Positions 21,230-32,950 of a stretch of DNA of 64,000 nt are shown here, piece after piece. Within the stretch, counting starts at the first letter, position 1. Each line of letters opens with the position of its first letter. The notes under the pieces are model-generated. The model did not search any database. It had not been told where the DNA came from and worked only from the letters and a program-made list of their open reading frames with translations. This DNA comes from Rutpela maculata (Eukaryota; Arthropoda; Insecta; Coleoptera; Cerambycidae), in assembly GCA_936432065.2 (NCBI GenBank), contig OW386286.2, forward strand, positions 280,532,088-280,596,087, written 5' to 3'. The position numbers were made by a program, and so were the translations under genes.

Positions 21230-22620
21230 AGACTGCCGTTTCGAACGATTTTGATCGGTTCGACCGTGACTCTCCCACCAGTCGAACGGGACCAAAGACC
21301 CGTTTTTTTTTCCAAGAAATTTCAATTTTTCTACATTATACATTGTTTTTAAGGAAAATAATATACGCCATTCGCGGTTTATTATTTCAAAGGCTACAAG
21401 AAAGTTTAAATGAACTTTTTTCTGAGAATGCAATTTAAAAATGTAAATCTGCAATATCGATTTCTTTAAAAACTTTTTTAAATCAAATAGCCATGATTTG
21501 GTCAATTTCTATTGCAGAGGGTTGTGCTAAAACCAAATTGTAGAGAATTAAATTAACGTTCAGCATTTTAATGAATAGTGGAGACTGTGGAGAGGTTTTT
21601 AGAGATGAAAAAAAAGTGAACTTTGAAAAAATCATATCCGCTAGAATTTTTTGTCAAATTGGACGGGATCAATGTACGTAGAAAGAACACAAGATGAGCT
21701 ACTCTTTACAAAAATAGATTCCAAAATAGTATACCAAGTGTTTTATTTTTCTCGTTACATTTTGTCAAATTCAAACCTCAAAAACTTTTTTATTTCAAAT
21801 GGAACACCCTGTATTTTTTTACATCAAATTATGTTAAATTAAATTCCCTTTTTTCTAGTATCAGCATTATAGGGGTTAAAGTTACAACTTTTCGAAATAT
21901 TGGCGATTTTCTTAAATGTTCAAGAATTTTTAGCCACCTTGAAATTATTATTTTCGGACCCGCAATGGTCGACTATGGTAGGGTACCAAATCTCAAATCT
22001 ACATCTCATCTGCAAGTGGGAAATATTCTAATGGCCGCCTTAAAAGAATCACCCTGTATATTTGATACTTTTTGATAACATTAATAGTTTTCAGGATATT
22101 TGCAAAAAACCGTTCTTTAACATCTTCCCCCTCAAAAAGCAAAATTGTTTATAGAAAACGTATAGCTGTTTTTAGGCTCTACAATACTGGTAATATCTAA
22201 TTTTAGGATAGAACCAACAGAAAAGGAGATAATCGAGAAAAATCTATTTTGATCCTCATTTCTATAATATGGCGGTCGAAGCAGGAACGATATTTTTGTT
22301 GGAAATATTAATTAATGATTGTTGAAACCCTCCCTACATTATACAAACAATAAAATCCTTGTAGGAATTATTCACGGATCAAAAAATTATAGATTGACTA
22401 TACTACAAATTTAAGCTCTGAATTAGAATGATTTAAGACGAAGTACTGAACATGTGGCTATGGTCCCAAAGTATTACCTTCTAAAGTTTTCTTCCACTTT
22501 AGTCAATACCATCATTATATTAAATTCCACATTTGCGTGTACATAAACTGCGCCTAATGGTTTATTAATTGACGTGTTAACTTAAAAGTATACTAAAACA
22601 GTACCTACCAACAGAGTGCA
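21230..22620. other. Upstream region of the gustatory receptor; no gene
   Basis: AT-rich, stop-dense DNA. The words AACACCCTGTATTTTTTTAC and CACCCTGTATAT near 21800 and 22050 are typical terminal words of insect DNA repeats. Any receptor promoter would lie in the last few hundred bases; I cannot identify one. Confidence 0.4.
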
Positions 22621-22647
22621 TTGTATCATTTTTCAAACAATGATAAA

Positions 22648-25600
22648 ATGTATCGAGCATATTCACGTACTTTGTTCAAAATCTGCAATATTTTATGTAT
22701 AACGCCATTATTCAGTTACGAAAAAAAGGAAATACCCAGAATTGCGATAATATTACACAAAATTTGGTGCATCGTTTTACTGGTATTCAGAATATTCCAA
22801 CTGGTTTATATAGTATTGACCCTTCCCGACGATCTAAAAGAAGAGAACTCAACGACAAGCATACTGGAATACATGACCAGCACCGCTTATTTGGTATTGC
22901 CTTTTAGCACCGCTTTTGACTTGTTATTTCGAACCAGAAACGAATGGAAGTCTTTCTTAAACAGAGTGGCTGGTATCAGCAAGTACTTAAATGGAAGAAG
23001 TAAAGAGACTGCGATGGTTAAGTCTGTCGTATTTTGTGTAACGCTCAATTTGATCCTGCTCGCGAGAACCGGGTGGGACGTATACAAGAGTTTTTATCTA
23101 TCTAACAAAGAAATCCACGCCAAAATACTTGCGACATTGTACAACATGGAAGAATTCGTGTGGCTGTACACGTTTCTTCTTATGAACAACGTCATTGGGT
23201 TCGTGGAGGATCGTGGCAAGGATTTAAATTTGCTACTCGAGCAGATGGTCGGCACTTCCGTGGAAAATAAATTCGTCACTTCGGACGTTGACGATTTTAC
23301 GATTAAACAGATACAAATGTGTAAAAGTTTGTATATGGATTTGGAGAAGATTAACCGGAGCGTAAACGTAATATTTGGATGGCCCGGTTTATGCATCATG
23401 GCCTCCTTTTTGAATATACTGGAGGTGTTGAATTCTCTCATTTTTGGGGCGAGACGAGACCAGCTGGTTTACGAAATTTTTGAACTGACGCTTACATTTG
23501 TAAGTACCTATTATTTAATTAGGGGAATCGACGAGCCTATATTACTAGAAATCGACTTCCCTCTACGCACAACACGCGTGCAAGCGAAGGCATGTTATTA
23601 CCGGCGCATTCGCCATTTTTAACAAAACGTAAATGTTTGACATTTATTTTTATTTACCATTATTTTGTTATAGTACCTACAGGAAAACTTTGCTTTAACT
23701 CGAAAAAAATTTGTGCAGACCTTAAACTTTGATTATAGGTTCAAAATAGGCGAAAATTCACAAAACAAGAAAGTTTAGGAGTTAGTTTTATTGGTAAGCT
23801 GGAACCTATAGGGGGATGAAATCGATTTTTCTCTATTTTCCATCACTTCCGGTAAGTGGTGGAAATGCGTCAAATAATGGGAAATTGGTCTTTTTCGGTA
23901 TAATTATAATATAAGTACATTGTGTAGGACATATAGATATATGATGGTACACTAATGCTTGGCATACATGATGCTCACCTTTCTTCTATACCATTGAACC
24001 ATTGTAAAAGTGAAAAAAATATGTATTTCCACCTCAGGTGCATATTTTACAAATTAATGGAGATGGAGATTCCCATCTGGTCGCTATATGTCACCTCTTG
24101 CACCTCCAAAACCTGCCACTAGGCGAATCAATGAAGCGGAAAACCCATTAAATCTTCTAAACTCTCAAAAACAGATTCGATTTTGATGAATTCTGTTTTA
24201 AAATGTTTGTTATATTCAATTACCTATTCAAAATCAGAAACATGAGTGATGGAGTAGATACATTTTTTTGAACCCTAATTTAAAATTTTTTGAAATATTT
24301 TGTGAAAAAGGCTTTTATATATTAAGCCCGGTTTTCGAATAAAAATATATCTAGGGGGTTTTGGGGGCTACTGATTATGAATACATTGTCAAAAAAAAAG
24401 ATTTTGTGAAGTCAAAATAAAAAAATTGAAAATGGCGGCTAAAGTATGCATTTTTTCTGAAGCAAGTGTTTAAAAAGGACAAAGAAAGTTGAGTAACTAT
24501 TGCTGTTACAAGTATCTTCAAAAAAATATGGCAATATAATTCCATGGTAAGACACTGATGCGCCCCAAACATTTACTTTTTTAAAGTACTGTCGTCTACA
24601 TTGTATTCTAAAATTAGAATTAATATCACTGAAATATCGACTATGGTGCGAAGATACAATCCCATTAGTCGAGAAGGTGGATTCATCTGTAAAGATAATT
24701 TTTTAATGAAAATTTCTACTCATGCTTCCAATCCACAAACAAAAATAGAGACGTTTTGCTTCGTCGCCTGTGTCTAAGGTGTGGTTGAAAATCGGTTTTT
24801 AAGGATATATCTTATTGCGTTTTAAATTTTTTTGAATCTGAGATTTCTTAGCAACTTCCAAATATTCCGCTCGTCTTCTTAATGACAATCTGGGATGTTC
24901 TATACTGACTGTAATACTAATAAATCTATAACCACTTATAATCTTAAATATATACGAAACTATTAATCCTACGTAAATATTAAAGTAAAGCAAATTCATT
25001 CTCAGCTTATAAGCTTATAAGCTCTATTTCGTCACTTAAACTTATTTATTGAGATATTTTCTACGAAAAAAAATTATTTACGTTTTTTCGAAAATCAGTT
25101 TATAGTTTAAAATGCAATTTTTTCTGAAGCAAGTGCTGTAAACGGACGAAAAATTTTGAGCGTCTAGGTTATACTTATATCTTAACGAAAAATAGTATAT
25201 GAGAATATATTTTTTTTTATTACTGACTACTTGCATTATAATGCAGTCAATTTATGCTCAGAAGGACCCCTAGCGGGAAAGTTGTGAGGTAGTTTTGATT
25301 TCTTCGAGTCTATATGTTTTTTGAGGTGCTGAATCCGAATTCGAGGTTTGCTAACAAAGTTTCGTGACGCAACATTAAAAAAAATGCAAAAAAACGTAAA
25401 AAACCTCATTTTTTGGCGGTTTTTTGCTTATATCTCGAAAACTATCAACTTTTCGTAAATAACCTTTCTATTCGAAATGAAAGTACTTAAAATTTCCTAT
25501 AAATTTCATTATTTAGGTTTTTTCTCCAACGGAACCGTTCGGGCCCAAGAGCTAGTTGTAAATGAAAGAGGTGGTGAGAAAACAACAACTTGTGATCATA

Positions 25601-27013
25601 TCTTAAGGAGAGATGAATGATTACGAAATAGATTGTGAGATCGCATCGTGTAAGCGTAAAAACAAAAAAAAAAGTAGGTTTTTGCGGAGACTGCCGAAAT
25701 ACGCCAATTTTTAACTAGCGCTTGAGCTCGAACGGTTCGTCGGAGAAAAAAGCCTATATAATGAAATTTGTAGGAAATTTTCTGTACTTTTATTTCGAAT
25801 AAAAAGGTTATTTACGAAAAGTTGATAGTTTTTGAGTTACAAGCAAAAAAACGCCAAAAAATGAGATTTTTTACGTTTTCTTGCATTTTTTTAATGTTGC
25901 GTCCACGCACTTTTGTTAGCAAACCTCGGATTCCGATTCAGCACCCCAAAAAACATATAGAATGGAAAAAATCAAAACTACCCCACAACTTTCCTGGTAA
26001 AAACACAATTTGACTGGAGTATTAACAAAATGTCGGCGTTCTTATTTAAAAACTGTGAGGAAGCACATTATTTCTGTCATAACTTCTTTGTTTTTTATGC
26101 TATAGAAGTAGACATTTATCATTTGAAAGCCTAATTAATAGTCTTCCATTTTGACTCTTAGCATTTTCGACGCCCCTTTATACTTCCATATCTCCGAAAC
26201 CATGAATTTTACAGAAACTAGAAAGAAAACGAAGTTCATCCTCAATTTAGTAGCTTTCTTATTTGTCTCTAGCATATTTTCGCTCAGTGTAATACTTTTC
26301 GAGTTATTTGACAAAAATCGTGTTAAAAGTGGTTGCATCCACCACCTATAAATTAGCCTCAGCTGAAATGTTTTTAATTTTGAATAATTAAATATAATCA
26401 ACATTTTAAACACAAATTCAACAAAACCGGTTCTGTTTTTGAAGGTTTAGAAATAAAAACATTAATTGATTCTGCTACACTGGTAATGTATATTCTTGAT
26501 CCATGAATTATTCTAGGTGGCCTCTCTTTGCTGTGTGGGACGCCTGATAGCATCACGCCATCTGTTACGGTTGCTGTTAGGCACACAGCCGCGTCAAAGC
26601 TTTCTCCTATCAGCTTCTAGCTATTCTTTAGATTTGATTAAACGAATAACAAATATAAAAGGCCAACCAACCACACATATACAGAATTTATACTGTAGTT
26701 AAAATTGTTAGAATCAATAAGGAAATCATTAATGTTGCATTTTTAGATTTACTCAACAGTGCTTTTAATATCATACGAACTGGCCACCAATGAGGGTCAA
26801 AAAATGGTGCATCTGTGCTACGTCTTGGAAGAAAAGTTCCCGATGAAATCACCAATAAGGAGCGAGGTATTGGATTTTGTAGAGTTAACAAAATACTTTG
26901 CCCCGAGATTTTCCGCTATTGGATTGTTCAAACCAAGCAGGAAGACGATATTGAACATGTTCAGTTTAGCTACTACTTACTTAATTGTTATTATACAACT
27001 TAACTCTTACTAA
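22648..27013 (+). CDS. Gustatory receptor, two coding exons (22648-23499, 26747-27013)
   Basis: Exon 1 ends at a consensus donor (GTAAGTA at 23500) and exon 2 starts after TTGCATTTTTAG; both junctions are phase 0. The product is 372 residues, within the usual 350-450 for insect gustatory receptors. Several hydrophobic segments are visible, for example near residues 36-55, 75-90, 118-135, 165-180 and 240-262. The exon 2 product ends with the family signature TY-L-x4-Q (TTYLIVIIQL), near the C-terminus. The usual final F of the TYLVVLIQF motif is L here. These receptors are ligand-gated ion channels in chemosensory neurons, with an intracellular N-terminus. The start at 22648 is the first ATG of the frame. 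The 3.2-kb intron carries a foldback repeat. The ligand cannot be inferred. Confidence 0.87.
23500..26746 (+). other. Intron of the gustatory receptor gene
   Basis: It begins GTAAGT and ends TTTTTAG. It contains repeat-derived blocks and one long foldback (25255-26012). Two related words, TTTTTCTGAAGCAAGTG, occur near 24450 and 25115. I see no additional receptor exon: the exon joins are in phase and the protein has a normal length without one. Confidence 0.7.
25255..26012. mobile_element. Foldback repeat in the receptor intron
   Basis: The left arm (about 25255-25560) and right arm (about 25700-26012) are reverse complements. Shared landmarks are AAACTATCAACTTTTCGTAA with its inverse, AACCTCATTTTTTGGCG, and the Cys-free GTGACGCAACATTAAAAAAA block. 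The spacer is about 140 bp. No TSD or coding region was seen. Confidence 0.8.
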
Positions 27014-27149
27014 ATGTTAATCGTTGTTGTGTGCTGTATAAATAAGCCAGTCAAAGAAGAGAAAATTTTCACTAATAATACACCTTGAGTCTAGTCATTT
27101 AATACACCGTGGTCTAGTCTGTAAACGGTTTTCAAGTAGAATCCAATTA

Positions 27150-27600
27150 TACCGGGTGTCACAAAATCGCGTTAACAGGCGATATCACCGCTATTTGAAA
27201 AGATAAAAATATTAATTAAAAAGAAACTGCAAAAGGCATGAAAGACTCCGCCTAATACACCCCTAGAGCTGTACTGTCTCTCGCAACCTCTAAGAAACCA
27301 CCCCCAACTTTTTATTTCAAACGGCACCCTGTATAGCCAGAGCCTGAAATCGTATCTACGCGTCATTCCGAGCACAGTGATATACCATACTTGTGGAATA
27401 CGTTTTCAGGCTCTCGCCATACAAGGTGCCATTTCAAAAAAAAGTTTGGATGGTTTCTTAGGGATTGTAAGAGGCAACATGGTTCCAGGGGTGTAAGCAG
27501 ACCTGATCTTTCGTGTCTTTTACAGGTTTTTTAATTTACATTTTTATCATTTAAAAAAATGGGGACATCGCTTGTTAACGTAATTCAAGGACACCCGGTA
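27150..27600. mobile_element. Foldback MITE, family E copy 1
   Basis: It begins TACCGGGTGTC (27150-27160) and ends GACACCCGGTA (27590-27600), flanked by TA. Its two halves are diverged inverted copies of one ~220-bp sequence, sharing CTAAGAAACCA, GGCACC(c/t)TGTAT and GAGCCTGAAA. Related copies are at 30665-31001 and 62776-63215. The TA flank fits a Tc1/mariner-like origin, but the family is not assigned. Confidence 0.8.
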
Positions 27601-28022
27601 TAGTGAACAGATTTGAATAAAACTTTTTGTATGGGCTTTGTTTTTACTCAAATGTGAAACTTTAAAAAAGTTAAAGCGCGCTTTTAATTTTTTAATTGCT
27701 TAAATAAAAATTCGATAAATTAAAAATTTTCTATCTCGGAAACTATACTAGATAAAAAATCGCAAAGGATTTTCTTGTAGCTTATAAAAAGACCGTCGTT
27801 GTATCTTAAAAATCTTTAAAATCTTAAAAACTGACCGAGTTATTGTTCAAAATTTATGCAATTTTCTGCTTATTAACAGCTTACATATTTAAGTAATAAT
27901 AATTAAATTTCTATCTATAATGTTTTTTGAGTTGCTGATTGTTATATCAGTATGAGGTTGAAAATTTACAAAAAAAAGGATTGCCGCTTCCAGACAGAAA
28001 GACAGAAAATTACTTATCGGAT

Positions 28023-28489
28023 ATCCGATATCCAGTCGGGTGGGTGCCCGATCTGTCGGGTGTCCGATTGGCTGGTTTCCCGATCTGTTGGGTGCCCGAT
28101 CTGTCAGGTGTCCGATGGGTTGGGTGCCCGATCTGTCGGCTGTCCGATCGGTTGGGTGTCCGATATGTCGGGTGTCCGATCGGTTGGGTGCCCGATCTGT
28201 CGGGTGTCCGATCGGTTGGGTGCCCGATCTGTCGGGTAGAAGATCTGTCGGGTGTCCGATCGGTTGGGTGCCTGATCGGTTTGATGCCCGATCTGTCGGC
28301 TGTCCAATTGGTTAGGTGTCCGATCTGTCGGATGCCCAATCGGTTGTGTGCCCGATCTGTTGGGTGTCCGATCGGTTTGATGCCCGATCTGTCGGCTGTC
28401 CGATCGGTTGGGTGCCCGATCTGTCGGGTATCCGGTCTGTCGGGTGTCCGATCTGTCGGATAGCCAATCTGTCGGATGCCCGATCGATC
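28023..28489. repeat. Minisatellite, 16-bp unit, ~29 copies
   Basis: Alternating 16-mers GTGCCCGATCTGTCGG and GTGTCCGATCGGTTGG, with point variants, make a 32-bp higher unit. The array is GC-rich in an AT-rich setting. Because 16 is not a multiple of 3 and the unit has no stop in any frame, long open frames appear on both strands; these are artefacts of the repeat. Confidence 0.93.
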
Positions 28490-28505
28490 GACCGAGTCTA
28501 AACAT

Positions 28506-28541
28506 GTCTAAACAAACATGCCTAAACATGTTTGTTTAGAC
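28506..28541. repeat. Perfect 15-bp hairpin
   Basis: GTCTAAACAAACATG (28506-28520), a 6-base loop, then its exact inverse (28527-28541). It directly follows the minisatellite. Confidence 0.9.
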
Positions 28542-28548
28542 AAAAACT

Positions 28549-28966
28549 GAAACTTTCAAATATCTCGAATAATAAGCACTCTACGAAAAAAATGTCCATA
28601 ATTTGTCAATATCAAAATTTTGATTACTTGCAATGAGAACGTGGTATTTTTTTATTGCAAACGTATTGCTGAATCGTATGTATAGGTTCTCAGTAGGAGA
28701 AATCGAAAAAAATTTAATTGCGCCGATTACAGCGCCATCTATCATGAATCAAAAAAAATGTTTCATACAAATCCTACGTATTTTTAGCCGTAAAATCAGA
28801 ATCTGCAATAAAAAATGGGGGTTCCTATTTAAGATTTCAACCGACCTTTAAGGAGGGGAGGGAGGTGACCAATTTTAACACTAATATATTTTCTCCGCGG
28901 AGTGATTTTTTGATTATGGACATTTTTTACGCAGAGTGCTTATTATTCGAAATATTTGAAAGTTTC
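28549..28966. mobile_element. Small inverted-repeat element, 54-bp arms
   Basis: Arms at 28549-28602 and 28913-28966 are inverted copies with about four mismatches (words AATAATAAGCACTCT and its inverse). The 310-bp spacer has no gene. The first arm starts just after the hairpin at 28506-28541. Confidence 0.75.
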
Positions 28967-29057
28967 AAGTTAAAAAAATCACCCGGTATCTGATTTTAAA
29001 TGAAATTTTCTTAACTTTCTGATGGTGCAATTTTCATTATTTTGAAAACTTGCATTT

Positions 29058-29170
29058 ATCAAAATCAAATCAAATCAAATCAATTTATTTCTGGAATATT
29101 ACAAACGTCAGGTATATATTAATTTCACATAATATATAATATATATGTACAAAAACAGAAAAAACAGAAC
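29058..29170 (-). mobile_element. 3' end of a retroelement (minus strand)
   Basis: On the minus strand, AATATTCCAGAAATAAATTG is followed by a (TTGAT)n tail. This combines a polyadenylation signal with a short tandem tail, as at the 3' ends of insect LINEs and SINEs. The body of the element is not recognisable further upstream. Confidence 0.5.
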
Positions 29171-29811
29171 TTAATGGTAAACCACATAAAGAAAAATTGC
29201 AAATATTTAAAAATACACATGATATGACATGTTTTTTTTATTATTGAAGTTGCGCACTTTTAAAAAATTCGCATTTTCGTGCTTCGATAATAATATTAAT
29301 AATTATTTCATAGAAAATTTCATAAGCAAATTTTAAAAAACAAATAAATGTACGTTTTTTAAAAAAAAAATTTAAAAAGGTATTTTTGAAACTTCAAACT
29401 AATCGCATAAAAAAATTGAAATATTTTGAACATTTGAACATAGACGTACAACTACTTATAGTATATTTACGATGTATTGCTGTCTAACAGATTTCGATTC
29501 GATCCATTAATGTAGTGCAGTGAGTAACTTTTATGAGCACCCATTGGAGCTTGTTTTATATGAATATATATAATACGATATCGAACTATGGCCTTAACGG
29601 ATTGCATTTAATTTTTTTTTATCAACTATAGACTCCTGAAATATAATCTCCCTAATTATGAAAAAACCTTGTACTTTTTTATATGTATGATTATTCACTA
29701 AATAAAGACAACTATTAGTATTATTTTTTATTATTATTATTTTTCTTTTTGTTAAAAACCAATCACCCTTCTCTGTGGCTCCGACCCTCACAGAAGGGAG
29801 CTGGTAGTACC

Positions 29812-29861
29812 GACCCAGTAGTCACTTACCCCACACCTGTTGGGTAAGTGACTACTGGGTC
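29812..29861. repeat. 20-bp perfect hairpin next to a LINE end
   Basis: GACCCAGTAGTCACTTACCC (29812-29831), a 10-base loop, then the exact inverse (29842-29861). It lies immediately after the C-terminal coding end of the reverse-transcriptase remnant on the minus strand, so it may be a 3' UTR stem-loop of that element. Confidence 0.85.
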
Positions 29862-30236
29862 CGAGAATCGTGTGCCCTGAGCAGACGTAATGAACCGAGG
29901 ATGATGGCCTTCTGCATTCTGCCGGCTAAGACCTCTGCCGAATTTCGGCATGCCGGTAGGATCTTAAGTTCCTTCCGAAAGCAGTATGTGTCTCGCTCCA
30001 CCGAGGGCTCCTATAATCAGTACCACTATCTTAACAATATGGTCTGGATAGAGTCTGCGGAGTTCGAAGAGCAAATCTCGATATTTTGTCCGTTTTTCCT
30101 CCTCCTTCAAGACAATGTTGTTCTCCGCGGGAGCCGAGAACTCCACGACAAACATTGTTTTGAGTTGATGGTCGAGGAGGACTACGTCAGGTTTGTTGGC
30201 TTGTATTTGCCTGACGCGACGGTGGGAAAAGAGTAG
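29862..30236 (-). pseudogene. C-terminal remnant of a non-LTR retrotransposon polyprotein
   Basis: From about 30234 the minus strand reads QANKPDVVLLDHQ, FVVEFSAPAENNI, KEEEKRTKYRDL, ELRRL and IIGALG, without stops to about 29970. The motif order (KPD, then V-x-x-x-A/S-x-P, then EK-x2-KY, then IGALG) is that of the nuclease-like C-terminal region of some insect LINEs. After a frameshift the ending ACRNSAEVL, MQKAIILGSLRLLRAHDS is also recognisable. The reverse-transcriptase core is missing. Being frameshifted and truncated, it is not functional. Confidence 0.65.
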
Positions 30237-30383
30237 GTAGTTTCAATAAATTAGACACTTCTTATTTCCGACAACGGTTAGTAGTAGTTAGTTAGTATTA
30301 TTATTTCTCTGTATCTCGCCCTCGGCGGTGCTTCTACTCATGCACATCGGCCTGGTAGCAAGATGTACTATGGTAAGTCACAA

Positions 30384-30587
30384 TTAAGAGAGGAACTTGC
30401 GGACGATGCTACAGGTGTTCAGGATGACTGATTTTTGGATATTTCTCATGGTACACAGTTCTATGGTCAGTGAAACTAAACTCTCCTTTAAACTCCTTGG
30501 GATAACTCCAGTGGACGAGATTACAATAGGTACCACTTGGACATTGTCTTGCTGCCACTGTTGCTGGATTTCAATGGCGAGATCCAT
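30384..30587 (-). pseudogene. Second C-terminal LINE polyprotein remnant, different family
   Basis: The minus-strand frame reads DLAIEIQQQWQQ, VVPIVISSTGVIP, QKSVILNTCSIVRKFL and stops. This is a recurring C-terminus of insect LINE polyproteins, related in position to the fragment at 29862-30236 but with a clearly different sequence. It lies 150 bp upstream of that fragment on the same strand. Nothing of the reverse transcriptase remains. Confidence 0.6.
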
Positions 30588-30664
30588 GGGGTAACACCAG
30601 CTATATGCTTAGAGCAATCTGAAAACTTGTGTGGAGGGCCCAGTTGAACATATAGTGACCATTT

Positions 30665-31001
30665 GTACTTTCTTAATTTATTAATATGGTACATATTATT
30701 TTTTTGTTATGATTTTGCAACATGTCTTATTTATAACTATTAAACAACTCCAACATACCAAGTATGGTATATCATTGGTGCTCAGAATGGCGCAGGATGC
30801 GATTTCAGGCTCTAACTATACAAGGTGCCATTTGAGAAAATTTAGGGGTGGTTTCTTAGAAGCTACAAGACGCAACACAGTGCCAGTAGTGTAGTCAGAT
30901 GGAGTCTTTCATGCCTTGTGCAGGTTATTTTTTATTCGTATTTTTATCTTTTCAAATAATGGAAATATGGCATGTTAACATAATTCTAGGACAACCGATA
31001 C
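30665..31001. mobile_element. Family E repeat, copy 2 (one half)
   Basis: It shares GATTTTGCAACATGTCTTAT with the copy at 62776-63215 and CAAGGTGCCATTT, GGTGGTTTCTTAG and the AACATAATTCTAGGACAACC-type end with copy 1. Only one half of the foldback is present. Confidence 0.7.
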
Positions 31002-31608
31002 ATACCCTGTTATCAAACAAATGTAACAACTCGATCATTCTCCTTTTGTATCTTAATATTTTCAAATTGCCCGAATGGTTACCCGGTTATTAAATACCTA
31101 GTATTCGGTTGTTAAGATTAATTGGTTATGCCCATCACTAGCTATTATTGAGTAAAATCGAATTTAAAACACATTATCACATTATCTAAACACATTTTAG
31201 TGGAGCTGCTTTTACGGGCTTTACCTCGTCCAACATTTTTAAAGGGTGTACCTACAATCAAATCAGACTAAGATTTAAGATATTCAAAATTGGTTGTAAA
31301 AACAAGCATTTAATAAAGAAATACTTTGACTTTCTAACGCAAAATATGTTAACATAAAGTCATGCATTTTCTCCTTCTTCATAATTTTAAGCAAGTAAAT
31401 TTTGCGTTTGTAAAACTTTGTGTCACACGCCCTTTAAGTAGCAGACAACATGTCCTCATTCTTAGCATCGGAAGCAGAAGAAGAACTATTCTTGACATAA
31501 AAACAATAATTGACGTCATTTAATTTTTAGTTCCATCTTTGAGAGTGTTTCACCTAATGCACGTTCTATTTTGTTTACTTAAGAAAAATACCGATTTGTT
31601 TCTAGAAA
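31002..31608. other. Region upstream of ANKMY2
   Basis: AT-rich, no open frame of note. The ANKMY2 promoter and 5' UTR should lie in the last 200-300 bases; no TATA box at a convincing distance was seen. Confidence 0.4.
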
Positions 31609-32950
31609 ATGTCCGAAAGTAAACCGAAGGAGTTGTCTGAAAACGAAAAACAAATCTTCGAGGCTATAGAAAAAAATGATGTAGTACTTTTAAAGACCTT
31701 ACTTTCAGAGAAAGGAAATGTGAATATTATCGATGAAAATTCTATGACACCTTTGCAGCATGCCGCTTATAAAGCCAATAAAGAAATCGTGCAAATACTA
31801 CTCGATCAGGTACTTTGAAAAATACACCTTATTCAGTTTCTAGAAGCAATAAAGTACGATTACATTAAGCTACTTTTTCAACTTAAAAATTTCACTTTAT
31901 GTATTAATACTGTTAAAATATCCTTTAATAGAACTAAAAAAATGACATTATTTTCAGGGTGCAGATGTAAACTATTGCGAGCACCAGCATAACTATACTG
32001 CTCTACATTTCGCAGGCCTTTCTGGTAATATGGAAGTGTGTCTCGCCCTTTTGTTATCTGGTGCCAAGTCTTATGTGACCAACACTGTTGGCCGCACTGC
32101 TGCACAAATGGCTGCTTTTGTGGGGCACCATAATTGCGTATCGGTAATAAATAACTTCGTACCCAAATCTGATGTGGAGCCTTACACTAAGGTTCATGGA
32201 TCTCAAGCTGCCCCATCCTTATCTCCATTTCTGTTGGAAAGTTTCCATAAATTCATCATGCAAGTCAACATCCATCCCGTAAAAGTGGTTTTAAACGTGC
32301 AAAACATTGTCGGGTTAACGGATCACTTGCCGGAAGTTAAGAAGGTTTTGGAATTAATGAGCGAAAAGGAAATGAAGCGTGGAGCAGAGATGAATGAAGT
32401 TATGTCTTTCAAGTTTCATTATCTGTCGTATATCATCGGCGAGATCATTAAGATTAGGCAGAGACAGGCTAGCACAAAGAAAGAGGAAACTGAAGAAGAA
32501 AAAAAATTAGATATAACTGAACTTTTTACTAGGAAGTTGTTGAAGCCTGGTAAAGATGGTCACCTAGAATTTATGGATGGATTCTTGAAAGAATGTATAC
32601 GAGAGTTTCCCTTCAGGGAGTGTACACTGTTCCGCCAAATGGTAGCGAGCTTAGCAGGAAAAGATCCCCCTACCGCATTAAGTGTAGTGGACTCTGCGAT
32701 TAATGGACAAAGGGGATTTATAGATAATATCTCGGTTTGTAATACTTGCGGAGAGGAGAAACCTGCCAAGAAGTGTTCAAAATGCAAGGTTGTGCAGTAT
32801 TGCGACCGAAATTGCCAGCGTCTTCATTGGCATTGGCATAAAAAGGCGTGTTCTAGGTTAAGTCAGGGACTGGCAGATAACGAGAGTCAGGTGAAACCGG
32901 ATGCGGCCGAGATATCTGCAGATCTACAGAACTTATTAGTGAAGAATTAA
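31609..32950 (+). CDS. ANKMY2: Ankyrin repeat and MYND domain-containing protein 2 (exons 31609-31809, 31958-32950)
   Basis: The 148-bp intron has GTACTT and TTTTCAG ends in phase 0; the product is 397 residues (the human protein is somewhat longer, with an extended acidic tail). Ankyrin repeats occupy about residues 12-135 (for example SMTPLQHAAYKANKE, NYTALHFAGLSGN and GRTAAQMAAFVGHH). A middle helical region of about 190 residues follows. The MYND zinc finger at 328-365 has all ligands (CNTCGEE, KKCSKCKVVQYCDRNCQ, HWHWHKKAC). In vertebrates and nematodes this protein (worm DAF-25) carries guanylyl or adenylyl cyclases to cilia; in mouse it restrains Hedgehog signalling. In insects this would point to ciliated sensory neurons and sperm. 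The ATG at 31609 begins the conserved N-terminus. Confidence 0.95.

Noticed and set aside
24375..24999. Extra receptor exons in the gustatory receptor intron
   Set aside because: No frame here has splice sites or receptor motifs, and the two-exon model already gives a full-length protein in phase.
27939..28529. Overlapping frames up to 174 codons on both strands with Val-Gly-Cys-Pro or Arg-Ser-Gly-type repeats
   Set aside because: Produced by the stop-free 16-bp minisatellite; no start context, no non-repetitive domain.
29901..30236. 111-codon plus-strand frame
   Set aside because: It is antisense to a recognisable LINE C-terminus on the minus strand and is a shadow.
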